Below, piece after piece: positions 62,659 to 64,000 of a stretch of 64,000 nucleotides of DNA. The stretch is from CAYPGJ01 sp964638515. GTDB lineage: Bacteria; Planctomycetota; Phycisphaerae; Phycisphaerales; UBA1924. Numbering within the stretch: the stretch's first letter is position 1; each line of letters starts with the position of its first letter. The position numbers were made by a program, and so were the translations under genes. Below the pieces are notes generated by a model that ran no database searches, had not been told where the DNA came from, and saw only the letters and a list, made by a program, of their open reading frames with translations. The stretch is from NCBI GenBank assembly GCA_964638515.1, contig CAZWZL010000009.1, positions 1 through 64,000 of the forward strand. Direction: 5' to 3'.

Positions 62659-64000
62659 ATGTCATCCGCTCCCACGCTCATCGAGACCAAGTCACGCCGC
62701 GCCACCGATCGTCCCGGCGCCGCCCTGCGCGCCGACGCCGCCTCGGCTCGGACGCTCCTCGAGACCGAGTGGCTGCTGACAGACGGCCAGGGCGGCTTCT
62801 CGATGCTCACCGCGCTGGGAGCCGCGACACGCCGATACCACGCGCTGTATGTGGCCTCGACCCGCCCGCCGTTGGCCCGGATCGCGGTGCTTCACAACCT
62901 TGTTGATGAGCTGATGCTCGAGACCGCGTCATCGAGGCCGGTGCGCATCCCGCTCGCGTCGTTCAGGTTCGGGGACGATTTGATTCACCCGGATGCGCAC
63001 ACGCGGCTCGTGTCGTTCGAGCGGCTTGACCCCGTGGCGCCGCGATCCGCTCCGGGCGTCCGTTGGACGTTTCGACACGAGGGCATCGAGATCACGCGCG
63101 AGGTTCGGGTCATCCACGGACGAGGCGGCGTGACCGTTCGTTATCGAGTCTCCGGGCTCCCCGCTTCCACTCGCGCCCGGCTCGAACTCCAGCCGCTCGT
63201 CTCGCTGCGTGACGCGCACGCCCTTCTGCGGGAGGGAGCCTCGTTCGATGTTCGAACCGAGTCGCCGTCGCGCATACGCGTGGAGCGGGATGGGCATGTG
63301 ATGCACATGCACGTCGAGGGCGGAGCGTTCGCGCCCGGGGAAGAATGGTGGCGAAATTTCCGCTACGACCATGATCATGCGCGGGGCTATGACTGCACGG
63401 AGGACCTGTTCTCTCCCGGACGTTTCACGGCGAAACTCGCGCAGGGAAGCGACGTCGTGCTCAGCGCATCTCTCGATCCTGATGCGCTCTTGCCGTCCCG
63501 GCGAGACCCGCGATCCGCGATGCTTCGCAAGTCGGCGGATGCGCTCACCACCGCGCTTGGGCGGCGGGACGGAGTGCCCGCGCTGCTCGCTCAGGCCGCG
63601 GATGATTTCGTGGTGATGCGCCCGATCGAGGGCGCGGCCCGACGCTCCATCATCGCCGGGTATCCCTGGTTCGCCGATTGGGGACGCGATGCGCTGATCT
63701 CTCTACCCGGCCTGCTTCTGTGCACCGGGCGTTTCAGCGAGGCGAACGACGTGCTGCTGGCATTCGCGGCGCACATGCGGCGCGGGCTCGTTCCCAACTG
63801 CTTCGATGACCGTACGGGCGAACCCCAGTTCAACGCGGCGGACGCTTCGTTCTGGTACCTGCGAGCGGCGTGCGAGTTCGCCGGCGCGACGCGCAAGCCG
63901 CTTCCCAAGCCCATCCGCGACGCGTGCCTCGACATCATTCGGCACGTCCGCGCGGGAACGGACTTCAACATCGGGCTGGACGGCTCGGACCGGCTCGTGT
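62659..64000 (+). CDS. glycogen debranching enzyme, partial (3' end outside)
   Basis: The frame opens at ATG 62659 and runs off the window; 447 residues are seen. It matches the bacterial glycogen debranching/amylo-1,6-glucosidase type (GDE_N plus GH133-like catalytic part): TEWLLTDGQGGFSMLTALG near the start, the N-terminal beta domain, and the catalytic-side motif AGYPWFADWGRDALISLPGL. It cuts alpha-1,6 branches during glycogen use. The gene is on the opposite strand to fliD. Confidence 0.88.
   Translation, partial: MSSAPTLIETKSRRATDRPGAALRADAASARTLLETEWLLTDGQGGFSMLTALGAATRRYHALYVASTRPPLARIAVLHNLVDELMLETASSRPVRIPLASFRFGDDLIHPDAHTRLVSFERLDPVAPRSAPGVRWTFRHEGIEITREVRVIHGRGGVTVRYRVSGLPASTRARLELQPLVSLRDAHALLREGASFDVRTESPSRIRVERDGHVMHMHVEGGAFAPGEEWWRNFRYDHDHARGYDCTEDLFSPGRFTAKLAQGSDVVLSASLDPDALLPSRRDPRSAMLRKSADALTTALGRRDGVPALLAQAADDFVVMRPIEGAARRSIIAGYPWFADWGRDALISLPGLLLCTGRFSEANDVLLAFAAHMRRGLVPNCFDDRTGEPQFNAADASFWYLRAACEFAGATRKPLPKPIRDACLDIIRHVRAGTDFNIGLDGSDRLV

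Overview
The window is high-GC bacterial DNA, and the gene content points to the phylum Planctomycetota, most likely class Phycisphaerae. Several secreted proteins end in dockerin-like EF-hand pairs that read roughly D-x-N-x-DG-x-V-x-F-x-DLN-x-VL-x-x-FG, three of them ending in a terminal Cys and one followed by a PEP-CTERM-like tail. There are large von Willebrand and coiled-coil membrane proteins, a DUF6677-like membrane protein, and a Gram-negative envelope set (lnt, mreBCD, lipoproteins). Flagellar genes (fliD, fliS, flgM) indicate a motile cell. The assignment is inference from gene content; no rRNA marker is present.

Layout. 0.2-17.6 kb is chromosomal: a PfkB kinase, two DinB-fold proteins, a coiled-coil/von Willebrand membrane pair, a large zinc metalloprotease, trpD, a GbsR/MarR regulator, a UbiA prenyltransferase, a lipoprotein and a PilZ protein. 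17.7-31.0 kb is a phage-derived island in two divergent arms. The leftward arm carries portal, scaffold-like, SU10-type capsid and small neck/connector candidates, and ends with a membrane coiled-coil protein and a lipoprotein. The rightward arm carries a small helix-turn-helix protein, an ABC-ATPase/GNAT fusion, a small frameshifted gene, and small and large terminase. Between the arms lie a flgM homologue, a SPOR-like exported protein, a strongly structured RNA candidate of about 375 nt with its own terminator, and a LexA-like self-cleaving repressor. No integrase, tail, replication or obvious lysin gene is seen, so this looks like a decayed prophage, a satellite or a domesticated packaging system.

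31.0-42.7 kb holds small membrane proteins, an Asp/Glu-rich protein, a ferredoxin, a Lys/Ala histone-H1-like protein, an M16 protein without its zinc motif followed by lnt and a HEAT-repeat protein, then a cell-shape operon (coiled-coil protein, small membrane protein, mreB, mreC, mreD) and phenylalanine hydroxylase. 42.7-50.8 kb has two secreted dockerin proteins, a NapH-like ferredoxin fused to TPRs that is broken by an assembly gap flanked by a 55-bp duplication, and a DUF444 protein.

51.0-56.4 kb is an ATP synthase operon that stops after atpA at a strong terminator; the gamma, beta and epsilon genes are not here. 56.4-64.0 kb has a dockerin remnant, an active-looking subtilase with dockerin repeats, fliS, a long fliD, and the 5' part of a glycogen debranching enzyme that runs off the window.
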